From Rathayibacter caricis DSM 15933 (lineage in GTDB: Bacteria > Actinomycetota > Actinomycetes > Actinomycetales > Microbacteriaceae): a DNA stretch of 64,000 nt. The position numbers were made by a program, and so were the translations under genes. A model generated the notes under the pieces. The model searched no databases. It had not been told where the DNA came from and saw only the letters and a program-made list of their open reading frames with translations. Positions 25,141 through 33,789 of this stretch are shown here, piece after piece. Numbering within the stretch: position 1 is the first letter of the stretch; each line of letters opens with the position of its first letter. The stretch covers positions 3,720,001 through 3,784,000 of the forward strand of contig NZ_PZPL01000001.1 in assembly GCF_003044275.1 (NCBI RefSeq), written 5' to 3'.

Positions 25141-25938
25141 TCAATCGGCCAGCGCCCACATCGCCACGGCGCTGGCCGCCGCGACGTTGAGCGAGTCGAT
25201 CCCGTGCCGCATCGGGATCTGCACGGCGACGTCGGCGGCCGCCAGCGCCTGCGCGGTCAGCCCCTCCCCCTCCGTGCCGAGCACGAGAGCCACCCTCTCG
25301 GGGGCGGTGGCGGCGAACGCGCGCAGCGGCAGCGCCCCCTCCGTCAGCGCCATCGCCGCGATCGTGAAGCCGGCCCCGTGCAGGAGCGCGGCCGTCTCGT
25401 CCCAGCCGCCCACCCGCGTCCAGGGCACCTGCAGCACCGTGCCCATGCTGACCCGGATCGCGCGGCGGTAGAAGGGGTCGGAGCAGCGCGGAGTGACGAG
25501 CACGGCGTCCGCTCCGATCGCGCCGACCGAGCGGAAGATCGCGCCGACGTTGGTCGGGTCGACGACGTCCTCGAGCACGACCACGCGCCGAGCCCCGGCC
25601 AGCAGCGCCGCCGGATCGGGCAGTTCCGGCCGCTCCATCGCCGCGATGAGCCCGCGGTGCAGGACGTAGCCCGTGAGCTCGGCCAGGAGCTCGCCCGGAC
25701 CGGTGAAGACGGGCACGTCGAACTCCGCGACCAGACGCTCCGCCTCGTCGGCGGAGGAGCCGAGCGCCAGCACCGACCGCGGACGGTGCCCCGCCCGCAG
25801 AGCGCGCTCCAGCACCAGCGCCGACTCCGCGATGTAGAGCCCCTGCGCGCCCCGGGCGTTCTTCAGCGCCACGTCCGTGGCGTGCGCGTAGTCGCGCAGC
25901 CGCGGATCATCCAGGGAGGCGACCTCGACCCGTGCCAC
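25141..25938 (-). CDS. TrmH/SpoU family RNA 2'-O-methyltransferase
   Basis: 265 residues from GTG 25938. The N-terminal substrate-binding part (LRDYAHATD, LYIAESALVLERAL) is followed by the SPOUT knot domain, with VVVLEDVVDPTNVGAIFRS, LVTPRCSDPFYRRAIRVSMG, LVLGTEGEGL and PMRHGIDSLNVAAASAV. These are the three SpoU motifs that bind S-adenosylmethionine and methylate the 2'-OH of rRNA or tRNA. The exact target nucleotide is not predictable. It begins 3 bases after the aldehyde dehydrogenase stop and so is probably co-transcribed with it. Confidence 0.92.
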   Translation of the reverse strand: MARVEVASLDDPRLRDYAHATDVALKNARGAQGLYIAESALVLERALRAGHRPRSVLALGSSADEAERLVAEFDVPVFTGPGELLAELTGYVLHRGLIAAMERPELPDPAALLAGARRVVVLEDVVDPTNVGAIFRSVGAIGADAVLVTPRCSDPFYRRAIRVSMGTVLQVPWTRVGGWDETAALLHGAGFTIAAMALTEGALPLRAFAATAPERVALVLGTEGEGLTAQALAAADVAVQIPMRHGIDSLNVAAASAVAMWALAD

Positions 25939-25941
25939 GGA

Positions 25942-27432
25942 TCAGGCGAACGGGTCGGGGGTGAGCGTGTACTTCGTGCTGAGGTACTCGGCGATGCCCT
26001 CCGGCCCGCCCTCGCGGCCCAGCCCGGACGACTTGACGCCGCCGAACGGAGCGGCGGCGTTCGACACGACTCCCACGTTCAGCCCCATCATGCCCGTCTG
26101 GAGGCGCTCGATCATCCGCTGGCCGCGCGCGAGATCCCGGGTGAAGACGTACGAGACGAGCCCGAACTCGGTGTCGTTCGCGAGCCGCACGGCCTCCTCC
26201 TCGTCGCGGAACGGCACGATCGCGAGCACCGGCCCGAAGATCTCGGTGCGCAGGAGCTCGCTGCCCCGGACGACGTCCGTCAGCACCGTCGGCTCGTAGA
26301 AGTGCCCCGCACCGTCGACCGCGCGGCCACCCACGCGCACCTGAGCACCTCGCTCGACGGCGTCCTGCACGAGCGCGTCGGCCTTGGCGACGGCACGGTC
26401 GTCGATGAGCGGGCCGATGCCCACACCCTCCTCGGTGCCGCGGCCCACGCGCAGGGCGCGGACCCGCTCGGTCACCCGCGTCGCGAACTCGTCGGCGATC
26501 GATTCGTGCACGAAGAAGCGGTTGGCGGCGGTGCAGGCCTGTCCGATGTTGCGGAACTTCGCTAGCATCGCACCGTCCACCGCGCGGTCGAGGTCGGCGT
26601 CCTCGAAGACCACGAAGGGGGCGTTCCCGCCCAGCTCCATCGAGGTGCGCAGGACGTTCTCGGCGGCCTGCCGCATCAGGGTCTGCCCGACCGGGGTGGA
26701 GCCGGTGAACGACACCTTCCGCAGGCGCGGATCCGAGAGGATCGGCTCCGACACGGCCGCGGCGCTCGACGTGGTGACCACGTTGACGACGCCGGCAGGG
26801 ACGCCCGCCTCGGCGAGCAGCGCCGCGAAGGCGAGGGTGGCCAGTGGAGTGAGCTCCGCGGGCTTCACGACGACCGTGCAGCCCGCCGCGAGCGCCGGCG
26901 CGATCTTGCGCGTCGCCATCGCGAGCGGGAAGTTCCACGGCGTGATCAGGTAGCAGGGACCCACCGGGTGCTGCGACACGATCATCCGCCCGGTGCCCTC
27001 CGGGTTCACGCCGTAGCGGCCCGAGATGCGCACCGCCTCCTCGCTGAACCAGCGCAGGAACTCGCCGCCGTAGGCGACCTCGCCCAGCGCCTCCGCGACC
27101 GGCTTGCCCATCTCAAGCGTCATCAGCAGGGCGAACTCGTCCTTCCGCTCCTGCAGCAGGTCGAAGGCGCGGCGGAGGATCTCGCCGCGCACCCGGGGCG
27201 CGGTCGCCGCCCACGCGGGACCGGCCTCGACCGCGGCGTCGAGCGCGCGCAGGCCGTCCTCCGGCGTCGCGTCGGCGATGGTGCGGATCACGCGGCCGGT
27301 CGCGGGGTCCTCGACGTCGATCGTCCCGCCGCCCGAGGCGTCGATCCACTCGCCTCCGATGAAGAGCCGGGCGGGCGTGCGAGCGAGGAGCGACGCCTCG
27401 GTGAGAGTCGGAGTCTCGACGGAATCAGTCAC
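25942..27432 (-). CDS. NAD(P)-dependent succinate-semialdehyde dehydrogenase-like aldehyde dehydrogenase
   Basis: 496 residues from GTG 27432; AGAGAAAG is upstream, and a longer frame adds unfamily-like residues. The aldehyde dehydrogenase core shows TPWNFPLAMATRKIAPALAAG, the cofactor loop SFTGSTPVGQ, the catalytic Glu in MELGGNAPF and the catalytic Cys in GQACTAANRF. EIFGPVLAI and PFGGVKSSGLGREGG complete the family set. The sequence is closest to GabD-type succinate-semialdehyde dehydrogenases, which feed GABA carbon into the TCA cycle as succinate. No GABA aminotransferase or transporter lies nearby, so substrate assignment is by similarity only. Confidence 0.9.
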   Translation of the reverse strand: MTDSVETPTLTEASLLARTPARLFIGGEWIDASGGGTIDVEDPATGRVIRTIADATPEDGLRALDAAVEAGPAWAATAPRVRGEILRRAFDLLQERKDEFALLMTLEMGKPVAEALGEVAYGGEFLRWFSEEAVRISGRYGVNPEGTGRMIVSQHPVGPCYLITPWNFPLAMATRKIAPALAAGCTVVVKPAELTPLATLAFAALLAEAGVPAGVVNVVTTSSAAAVSEPILSDPRLRKVSFTGSTPVGQTLMRQAAENVLRTSMELGGNAPFVVFEDADLDRAVDGAMLAKFRNIGQACTAANRFFVHESIADEFATRVTERVRALRVGRGTEEGVGIGPLIDDRAVAKADALVQDAVERGAQVRVGGRAVDGAGHFYEPTVLTDVVRGSELLRTEIFGPVLAIVPFRDEEEAVRLANDTEFGLVSYVFTRDLARGQRMIERLQTGMMGLNVGVVSNAAAPFGGVKSSGLGREGGPEGIAEYLSTKYTLTPDPFA

Positions 27433-27529
27433 GAATGCATTCTTTCTCTGCGGATCGCGGTGCTCGGGGCACTCGCGGAGGAGGATCACCTCATCGAGGG
27501 TACTCCTCGAGGCGACGGGGAGGACCTCC

Positions 27530-28105
27530 TCAGACCGACTGCTCGACCCGCACGCCCGCTTCGGCGAGCTCGCGCAGCGCCGCGGCACTCGCCTCCGCCG
27601 ACACCCCGGCGACGAGGTCCTCGAGCACCCGGACCTCGAGCCCGGCCGCGCGAGCGTCGAGCGCCGACGCCCGGACGCAGTGGTCGGTCGCGAGACCCAC
27701 GACGTCGAGCTCCGTCACTCCCAGCCGGGCGAGCGTCTCGGGCAGGCCGTCGCCGTCGGCGGTGACTCCCTCGAACGCGGAGTAGGAGGGACGCCCCTGG
27801 CCCTTCCAGAGGTGCACGTCGATCGCGTCCGTCCGGAGCGAGGGGTGGTAGTCGGCGCCGGAGGTGCCCGCGACGCAGTGCACCGGCCAGCTGTCGACGA
27901 AGTCCGGCTCGGGCGAGAAGTGGCCGCCGTTGTCGGAGTCGCCGTCGTGCCAGTCGCGGGAGGCGAGCACGGTCCGGTACCGCTCGGGGTTCGCCGTGAG
28001 GTACGCCGAGACGTCCTCGGCGACGCGGGCGCCGCCGTCCACCGCGAGCGCGCCGCCCTCGGTGAAGTCGTTCTGCACGTCGACGATGAGGAGCGCGGTG
28101 GTCAT
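27530..28105 (-). CDS. pncA: Nicotinamidase
   Basis: 191 residues. It hydrolyses nicotinamide to nicotinate for NAD salvage. The catalytic triad is seen as Asp in IVDVQNDFTEGG, Lys in LWKGQG and Cys in GLATDHCVRAS. Metal-binding residues lie in the SRDWHDGDSDN and FVDSWPVHCV segments. Length and motifs match PncA rather than other isochorismatase-like hydrolases. It is flanked by dacB upstream and the aldehyde dehydrogenase downstream on the same strand, with gaps of 52 and 97 bases. Confidence 0.93.
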   Translation of the reverse strand: MTTALLIVDVQNDFTEGGALAVDGGARVAEDVSAYLTANPERYRTVLASRDWHDGDSDNGGHFSPEPDFVDSWPVHCVAGTSGADYHPSLRTDAIDVHLWKGQGRPSYSAFEGVTADGDGLPETLARLGVTELDVVGLATDHCVRASALDARAAGLEVRVLEDLVAGVSAEASAAALRELAEAGVRVEQSV

Positions 28106-28157
28106 GGGGTTCCTTCCGGAGGAGCGGGGTCGGGAGTGCGGGGTGGGGAGTGCGTGG

Positions 28158-29600
28158 TCAGGAGTCGGAGAGCCCGGCGCCGCAGCGGTAGAAGCCGGTG
28201 ACGAGGGTGTCGATCGCGGTCTTCGCCGAGTCCGCCACGTCGCCGAGGGCGTACACGGCGAAGGTCAGGACGGTGCCGTCGGCGGCGGTGACGACTCCGG
28301 CGAGCGTGTAGCCGGTGTCGATCCAGCCGGTCTTCGCGAGCACTGCGCCATCGGCGACAGCGTTCTCACCCGCGAACCGGTCGGCGTAGGCGAGGGACCC
28401 GGTGCGGCCCGAGACCGGCAGTCCGTCGAGGACGACACCGAGGTCGCCCTCGCGCGCCTGCACCTTGCGCAGGAGCTCGGTGAAGGAGGCGGGCGCCACC
28501 GAGTTGTCGTCACTCAGACCCGACCCGTCGGCGATCACGATCCCGGTCGTGTCGACTCCGTAGCCCGCGAGGCCCTGCAGGATGCCGGCCTGCTCGGCGG
28601 CGAAGGTGCTGCCGGCGCCGGTGCGGATCGCGACGAGCCGCGCCAGCATCTCGGCGATCGCGTTGTCCGAGACGAGGAGCATCTGCTGCACGAGCTCGCG
28701 GACCGGAGCGGACTCGACCGTCCCGAGGACCTCGGCGCCGGCCGGAGCGGTCCCGGTGCTGATCGACGGCGACCCGGGAAGCTCGTCCGCGAACGCCGCG
28801 CCGGCGCGACCGACCGGGTCGGTGCCGCGCGCCGAGGTCGACGCGGTCGGATCGGCTCGATCGCCGTCGACCTGCAGCGCCGTGATCTCGGGCATGTAGC
28901 CCTGGGTCTGCTCCTTGCGGTTCCAGGTCGGCTGCCAGGTGTCGCCGGTGAAGAGCGTCGAGTCGAGGACCACCGAGGTGATCGGAGTGCCGGCGGTCCC
29001 CGGATCGGCGTCCCAGGCGCTGCGGGTCTGCTCTGCGAGATCGTCGAGGTGGGCCGCGCCGGAGTAGAACGAGCTCTGCCCGGTCGGGAGCCGGCTGAGC
29101 GTGACGTCCCCGCCGCCGACGAGCACCACGGAGCCGGGAGCCTCGCCCCGCACGACGGTCGTCGCGATGCGGGTGTCGGGGCCGAGGACGGCCAGCGCGG
29201 AGGCGGCCGTGAGGATCTTCAGCGCACTGGCGGTGCGCGAGGGGGTCTCCCCGCCGCGGTCGAACAGCACCTGACCGGTCGCCGCGTCGACGACCCGCGC
29301 CTGCATCGAGCCGAGGCGGGGATCCGCCGCCGCGTCCGCGACCGAGCAGGTGCGCAGAGCGGCAGCGGTGTCCGCGACGGTCAGCCGGGCGGACGGAGTG
29401 GGCGTCGGCGTCGGTTCCGGAGTGGCGGTGGTCGTCGCGACCGCCGCCGCAGGGCGCTCCTCGTCGCCGGCCAGCGCGGCTCCGACGCTGAACGCGCCGA
29501 TCCCGAGCAGGACCGCGGCGAGGACCGCGGACACCGCGAGCAGCCACGACCGGCGGCGGGACGGAGTCGTCCGGGTCGGAGTGGTCCGGGTCGGGGTCAT
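28158..29600 (-). CDS. dacB: D-alanyl-D-alanine carboxypeptidase/endopeptidase, PBP4 type
   Basis: 480 residues from ATG 29600. A TACCAT (29608-29613) ends 7 bases upstream, hinting at a leaderless message; an ATG 9 bases earlier is the alternative. An N-terminal anchor or signal helix (SWLLAVSAVLAAVLLGIGAF) and a Thr/Pro linker precede the peptidase S13 domain. The three penicillin-binding motifs are SALK (SxxK), SDN (SxN) and KTG in LAKTGWIDTG. The enzyme trims or cuts peptidoglycan peptides outside the membrane. tRNA-Thr lies 55 bases upstream on the same strand. The family is sure; the balance of carboxypeptidase and endopeptidase activity is not. Confidence 0.93.
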   Translation of the reverse strand: MTPTRTTPTRTTPSRRRSWLLAVSAVLAAVLLGIGAFSVGAALAGDEERPAAAVATTTATPEPTPTPTPSARLTVADTAAALRTCSVADAAADPRLGSMQARVVDAATGQVLFDRGGETPSRTASALKILTAASALAVLGPDTRIATTVVRGEAPGSVVLVGGGDVTLSRLPTGQSSFYSGAAHLDDLAEQTRSAWDADPGTAGTPITSVVLDSTLFTGDTWQPTWNRKEQTQGYMPEITALQVDGDRADPTASTSARGTDPVGRAGAAFADELPGSPSISTGTAPAGAEVLGTVESAPVRELVQQMLLVSDNAIAEMLARLVAIRTGAGSTFAAEQAGILQGLAGYGVDTTGIVIADGSGLSDDNSVAPASFTELLRKVQAREGDLGVVLDGLPVSGRTGSLAYADRFAGENAVADGAVLAKTGWIDTGYTLAGVVTAADGTVLTFAVYALGDVADSAKTAIDTLVTGFYRCGAGLSDS

Positions 29601-29655
29601 CCAGGACATGGTAGTCGTGGACCGTCCAGGGGACCTGGTGGAGGGAGGGGAACGG

Positions 29656-29728
29656 AGCCGCCTGTGGGAATCGAACCCACGACCTTCTCATTACGAGTGA
29701 GACGCTCTGCCGACTGAGCTAAGGCGGC
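29656..29728 (-). tRNA. tRNA-Thr (anticodon CGT)
   Basis: A full cloverleaf reads on the minus strand. The 7-bp acceptor stem GCCGCCT/AGGCGGC, D arm GCTC/GAGC, anticodon stem TCTCA/TGAGA with loop CTCGTAA (anticodon CGT, codon ACG), and T arm GTGGG/CCCAC with TTCGATT are all present. The discriminator base is T, and CCA is not encoded. A TATATG/TATGCT element about 40 bases upstream is a likely -10. Confidence 0.97.
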
Positions 29729-29782
29729 GTGAACGAGGGCCTGGGCCCCGGACACGAGTACACAGCATATACGGTCGCGAGC

Positions 29783-29802
29783 CCGGTCGTGAACACGACC
29801 GG
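29783..29802 (-). terminator. Perfect hairpin after the TetR gene
   Basis: CCGGTCGTG and CACGACCGG form a 9-bp stem with a two-base loop, 26 bases after the TetR stop on the minus strand. It ends the topA-to-TetR transcript unit before the tRNA-Thr promoter. Confidence 0.65.
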
Positions 29803-29828
29803 CGCGGCTCCCTACCCCCGATGGCCCC

Positions 29829-30452
29829 TCAGGCCAGGACCGAGCGCAGCTCCTCGAACGACGCGGCGACCCGGCCCGGCAGCGCCACCCGGCCGTCCTG
29901 GTCGGCCCAGCAGACCCACGCGTGGCGCATCGCCGCGAGCCCGACGAGCGTGAGCATGCGCGCCCGGCTGCGTGCGACGTCGGGGTCCTGCTCGGTGCGG
30001 GCGAGGCGGTCGGCGACCAGCTGCTCCACGGCGACCTCGAAGTCGCGCATGCCGGCGATCTTGAGGCCCACCAGCTGCGGATGCTCGCGGAACAGCTCGC
30101 GCCGGAGCAGGTGCAGCTCGCGGTCGTCCTCCATCGGCTCCTCCATCGCGGCGACGAAGACGCTCTGCAGGGCGTCGAGGACCGGCCCCTCCCCCTCGAC
30201 GAAGGCGGCGGCCGTCTCGTCGGTGATCACCGGGAGTCCGCCGACGAGGGCGTCCTCCTTCGACGCGAAGTAGTTGAAGAACGTGCGCGTCGAGACGTCG
30301 GCCTGCCGCGACACGTCCTCGATGGTCACGCGGTCGGGCCCGCGCTCGGCGGCGAGGCGGAGCACCGCCATCTCGATCGCGCGCCGGGTGGCGAGACGCT
30401 TGCGCTCCCGGAGACCGGGGCGGGGGGCGGTCGGCTCTGTCTCTCTCAGCAC
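29829..30452 (-). CDS. TetR family transcriptional regulator
   Basis: 207 residues. The start at GTG 30452 overlaps the upstream stop by 7 bases. The N-terminal DNA-binding domain is typical: RRAIEMAVLRLAAERGPDRVTIEDVSRQADVSTRTFFNYFASKEDAL. The C-terminal ligand/dimer domain is not assignable to a ligand. Overlap with the TAP-type hydrolase gene suggests co-expression with it and perhaps control of the same unit. No obvious palindrome was identified in front of the upstream genes. Confidence 0.9.
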   Translation of the reverse strand: MLRETEPTAPRPGLRERKRLATRRAIEMAVLRLAAERGPDRVTIEDVSRQADVSTRTFFNYFASKEDALVGGLPVITDETAAAFVEGEGPVLDALQSVFVAAMEEPMEDDRELHLLRRELFREHPQLVGLKIAGMRDFEVAVEQLVADRLARTEQDPDVARSRARMLTLVGLAAMRHAWVCWADQDGRVALPGRVAASFEELRSVLA

Positions 30453-31966
30453 TGCGGATCCTCCGATGGCACGACGCCCTCGAGGAGGTAGGCGTCGACC
30501 GTGTCGTTCACGCACGGGTTGGACTTGTTGTAGGCGGTGTGACCCTCGCCCGTGTAGGTGAGGAGGTGCCCCTCGGCGAGCTGGCCGGCGAGGGCCTGGG
30601 CCCACACGTAGGGCGTGGCCGGATCGTTGGTGGTGCCCACCACGAGGATCGGCGCGGATCCCTCCGCCGCGATGGGCTCCCGCGCGCCCTCGAACCGGGC
30701 GGGCCACTCGCTGCAGAGGATGTCGCCGTACGCCATGTAGCGCCCGATCGTCGGGGCGGCCTCCTCGAGCGCCGCCGCATCGGCGCGCATCGCGGCCACA
30801 TCGCCGGTGTAGGAGTAGTCGACGCAGTTGATCGCGAGGAAGGCCTCGGTGGCGTTGTCGCGGTACGCGCCGTCGGCGTCGCGGCCGTTGTACGCGTCGG
30901 CGTACTGGAACGCGGTCGTCGCCGTGCCCGACTGCACCTCGGCGAGCATCTCGCTGAGGGCGCCCCATGCTCCCGCGTCGTAGAGCGGGTAGACGATCGC
31001 GGTGAAGAGCGTGTTCGCCCCCAGGACCCGGCCGTCGCCCGCGCGGATCCCGGACGCGTCGACCCGCTCGAGCATCGACCGCACCTGATCCATCCCGTCC
31101 TCGACGGAGCCGGAGAAGGGGCAGTCGGCCGAGCCGAGGCAGTCGGCGAGATAGGCGCGCAGGGCGCTCTCGAACCCCTTCGCCTGCTCGCGCACCACGT
31201 CGAGCGAGGTCGCGGACGGATCGATCGCGCCGTCGAGCACGAGGCGGCCGACCCGCTCGGGGAAGAGCCCCGCGTACGTCGCGCCGAGGAACGTGCCGTA
31301 GGAGTAGCCGAGGTAGTTCAACGTCTCGTCGCCGAGCGCGGCGCGCAGCACGTCGAGGTCGCGCGCCGCGTTCGGCGTCCCGACCTCGCCGAGCAGGGAG
31401 CCGCTGCGCTCGGCGCAGGCGTCGGCGAAGGCGGACGACGCGGTGCGCTGGGCGGCGATCCACTCGTCGCTCCCCCGCTCGCCCGGGATGATGTCGTAGA
31501 GGTAGGAGTCGAGTCCCGCGTCGTCGAGGCAGGTGACGGCCGTCGAGGCGCCGACGCCCCGCGGGTCGAAGCCGACGACGTCGTAGCGGGCCGAGAGCTC
31601 CTCGTCGACGGCGTAGTCGACGCTGTCGCGGACGAAGTCGACTCCCGAGGCGCCGGGGCCTCCGGGGTTCACCAGCAGGGAGCCGAGCGCCGGCTGCTCG
31701 GCGGCCGGGTGGCGCACGAGGGCGATCGTCGCCGTCTCCCCCGCGGGCTCGTCCCAGTCGAGCGGGACCGTCGCCTCCGTGCACTGCGCGCCGTCGCCGC
31801 AGTCGTCCCAGACGAGGACCTGGCCGTAGTACGGCTCGAGCGGCGCCTCGACCGGCTGCGCGGCGGGCGTGGACGTCGCGGACGTGGTCGGCGCGAAGCA
31901 CCCGGCGAGCAGAGCCGACGCGGCGATCACGGCGGCTGCGGCGAGCGAGCGCCCCGCGCGCCTCAC
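30446..31966 (-). CDS. Alpha/beta hydrolase lipoprotein, tripeptidyl aminopeptidase (TAP) type
   Basis: 506 residues from GTG 31966, overlapping the holB stop (GTGA). The signal sequence ends in the lipobox LLAGC, predicting an outer-leaflet lipoprotein. The hydrolase fold shows the oxyanion stretch NPGGPGASG, the nucleophile elbow LGYSYGTFLG, and a C-terminal TAP-like region with ILVVGTTNDPATPY (acid) and GEGHTAY (His). Such enzymes remove tripeptides from peptide N-termini or hydrolyse related substrates at the cell surface. The catalytic triad appears complete. Placement between holB and a TetR gene gives no clue to the substrate. Confidence 0.92.
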   Translation of the reverse strand: MRRAGRSLAAAAVIAASALLAGCFAPTTSATSTPAAQPVEAPLEPYYGQVLVWDDCGDGAQCTEATVPLDWDEPAGETATIALVRHPAAEQPALGSLLVNPGGPGASGVDFVRDSVDYAVDEELSARYDVVGFDPRGVGASTAVTCLDDAGLDSYLYDIIPGERGSDEWIAAQRTASSAFADACAERSGSLLGEVGTPNAARDLDVLRAALGDETLNYLGYSYGTFLGATYAGLFPERVGRLVLDGAIDPSATSLDVVREQAKGFESALRAYLADCLGSADCPFSGSVEDGMDQVRSMLERVDASGIRAGDGRVLGANTLFTAIVYPLYDAGAWGALSEMLAEVQSGTATTAFQYADAYNGRDADGAYRDNATEAFLAINCVDYSYTGDVAAMRADAAALEEAAPTIGRYMAYGDILCSEWPARFEGAREPIAAEGSAPILVVGTTNDPATPYVWAQALAGQLAEGHLLTYTGEGHTAYNKSNPCVNDTVDAYLLEGVVPSEDPQC

Positions 31967-33129
31967 GCCGCCACCGGACGGCGGGCGGCGACCACGAGCA
32001 TCGCCTCCAGCGCGAGGACCGGCGACACGTTGGCGTCGATCCGCTGCCGCGCCATCGAGACGGCCTCGAGCACCGCGAGGGTGCGCTCGGGCCGGGTGGC
32101 GTCGGCGAGCGCGGTCATCTCGGCGCGGACCTCCTCGTTGATGACCCCGCCCGGCGCACCGAGCTGCAGGCGCACGACGTCGCGGTAGAGCGAGAGAAGG
32201 TCGACGAGGATCCGGTCCAGACCGTCGCGGAGGCTCCGCGTCGCGCGGCGCTTCTGGTCCTCCTCGAGGGCCCTCAGCTGCGAGCGCAGCTGCGGCGGGA
32301 TCGTGCCCCCCGGCTCGACTCCGAGCGAACGCAGGGCCTGGGCGCGCTCGACCTCGTCGCGCTCGAGGGTGATCGCCTTCGCATCGTCGGTCGCGACCTC
32401 GATCAGGCGGGCGGCCCCCAGCACGGCGTCCGACACCCCGCGCAGGCGCAGGGCGATCCGGAGCGTCTCCTCGCGCCGCGCACGCGCGTTCGCATCGGTG
32501 GCGAGGCGGTGCGCCATGCCGATGTGGCTCTGCGCCTGGCGGGCCGCGCGCTCCGCCGTCTCGGAGTCGACCCCGTCGCGGCGCTCGAGCAGCCCGGCGA
32601 CGTCCTCGACGCTCGGGACCCGCAGGCGCACCGAGCGCACCCGGGAGCGGATGGTGGGCAGCAGGTCGGCCTCGCTGGGCGCGCAGAGGATCCAGACCGT
32701 GCGCTCGGGCGGCTCCTCGAGCGCCTTCAGCAGCACGTTCGACGTGCGCTCGCTCATCCGATCGGCGTCCTCGATCACCATCACGCGGTAGCGCGAGACG
32801 GACGGCGAGTACTGCGAGCTCGAGACGAGCTTGCGCACCTCCTCGATCGAGATGATCACGCGCTCGGTCGCGAGGACGGAGAGATCGGGGTGCGACCGGG
32901 CCGCGACCTGCCGGCAGTCCGGGCACTCGCCGCAGCCGCCGTTCCGGCACAGCAGCGCCGAGGCGAACGCGTAGGCGAGGTTCGAGCGGCCGGAGCCGGG
33001 CGGGCCGGTGATGAGCCACGAGTGCGTCATCGACGCCGACTCGTCACCCGAGGCGGAGCGGGGCGTGGAGGCGTCGCGCAGGGCGCCGATGGCGTGCTCC
33101 TGGCCGACGAGCTGGCTCCAGACGTTCAC
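31963..33129 (-). CDS. holB: DNA polymerase III subunit delta'
   Basis: 388 residues. A clamp-loader AAA+ protein: GQEHAIGALRDA at the start, a P-loop-like GPPGSGRSN with Arg in place of the usual Lys, the zinc module CRNGGCGECPDC, VMVIEDADRMSERTSNVLLKALEEPP (modified Walker B) and the IRSRV stretch (sensor 1/SRC region). Delta' is the rigid stator of the clamp loader and does not need ATPase activity, so the Lys-to-Arg change fits. It starts 9 bases after tmk and overlaps the hydrolase. The window also encodes the motor subunit DnaX near its right edge. Confidence 0.94.
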   Translation of the reverse strand: MNVWSQLVGQEHAIGALRDASTPRSASGDESASMTHSWLITGPPGSGRSNLAYAFASALLCRNGGCGECPDCRQVAARSHPDLSVLATERVIISIEEVRKLVSSSQYSPSVSRYRVMVIEDADRMSERTSNVLLKALEEPPERTVWILCAPSEADLLPTIRSRVRSVRLRVPSVEDVAGLLERRDGVDSETAERAARQAQSHIGMAHRLATDANARARREETLRIALRLRGVSDAVLGAARLIEVATDDAKAITLERDEVERAQALRSLGVEPGGTIPPQLRSQLRALEEDQKRRATRSLRDGLDRILVDLLSLYRDVVRLQLGAPGGVINEEVRAEMTALADATRPERTLAVLEAVSMARQRIDANVSPVLALEAMLVVAARRPVAA

Positions 33130-33138
33130 GCGTCCACG

Positions 33139-33789
33139 CTACCCGCGAGTACCGACAGGACCGCCGTCGCGCTCGAGGAGCTCCTCCACGCGCGAGCGCA
33201 CAGCAGCGGCGAGCTCCTCGACGGGGAGGGCGGCGTCGAGCACGAGGAAGCGCTCGGGGTCGGATCGGGCGATCGCGAGGAACGCGCCGCGGACCCTCTC
33301 GTGGAACTCCGCCTTCTCGGCCTCGAGCCGATCGAACCGGGTGCGGGCGGCGTCCAGGCGCGAGCGGGCCGCCGCCGGATCGAGATCGAGCAGCACCGTG
33401 AGATCGGGGCGGAAGTCGTGGGTCGCCCACTCCGAGAGGCGCCTCACCTCGTCCGCGTCGAGCACGCGTCCTGCCCCCTGATAGGCGACGGAGGAGTCGA
33501 TGTAGCGGTCCTGGACCACCACCTCGCCGCGCTCGATCGCCGGCCGCACCAGCGTGCCGATGTGCTGGGCGCGGTCCGCCGCGTAGAGCAGGGCCTCGGC
33601 GCGCGGGTCGATCTCGCCGCGGTGGTGGAGGACGATCTCGCGGATCTGCACCCCCACCTCCGTGCCGCCCGGCTCCCGGGTGCGCACGACGGTCTCGCCC
33701 CGCGAGCCCAGCCACTCCTCGAGCAGCCGGGCCTGCGTCGTCTTGCCCGCGCCGTCCCCGCCCTCGAGGGTGACGAACAGCCCGGTCAC
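33139..33789 (-). CDS. tmk: Thymidylate kinase
   Basis: 216 residues from GTG 33789, which overlaps the topA stop (GTGA). It phosphorylates dTMP to dTDP. Visible are the P-loop LEGGDGAGKTTQ, TREPGGTEVG, the DRYIDSSVAYQGAGR motif and the DLTVLLDLDP strand. A longer open frame in this phase runs back across topA but is the shadow of that gene. Co-location with topA and holB groups DNA-replication functions. Confidence 0.95.
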   Translation of the reverse strand: MTGLFVTLEGGDGAGKTTQARLLEEWLGSRGETVVRTREPGGTEVGVQIREIVLHHRGEIDPRAEALLYAADRAQHIGTLVRPAIERGEVVVQDRYIDSSVAYQGAGRVLDADEVRRLSEWATHDFRPDLTVLLDLDPAAARSRLDAARTRFDRLEAEKAEFHERVRGAFLAIARSDPERFLVLDAALPVEELAAAVRSRVEELLERDGGPVGTRG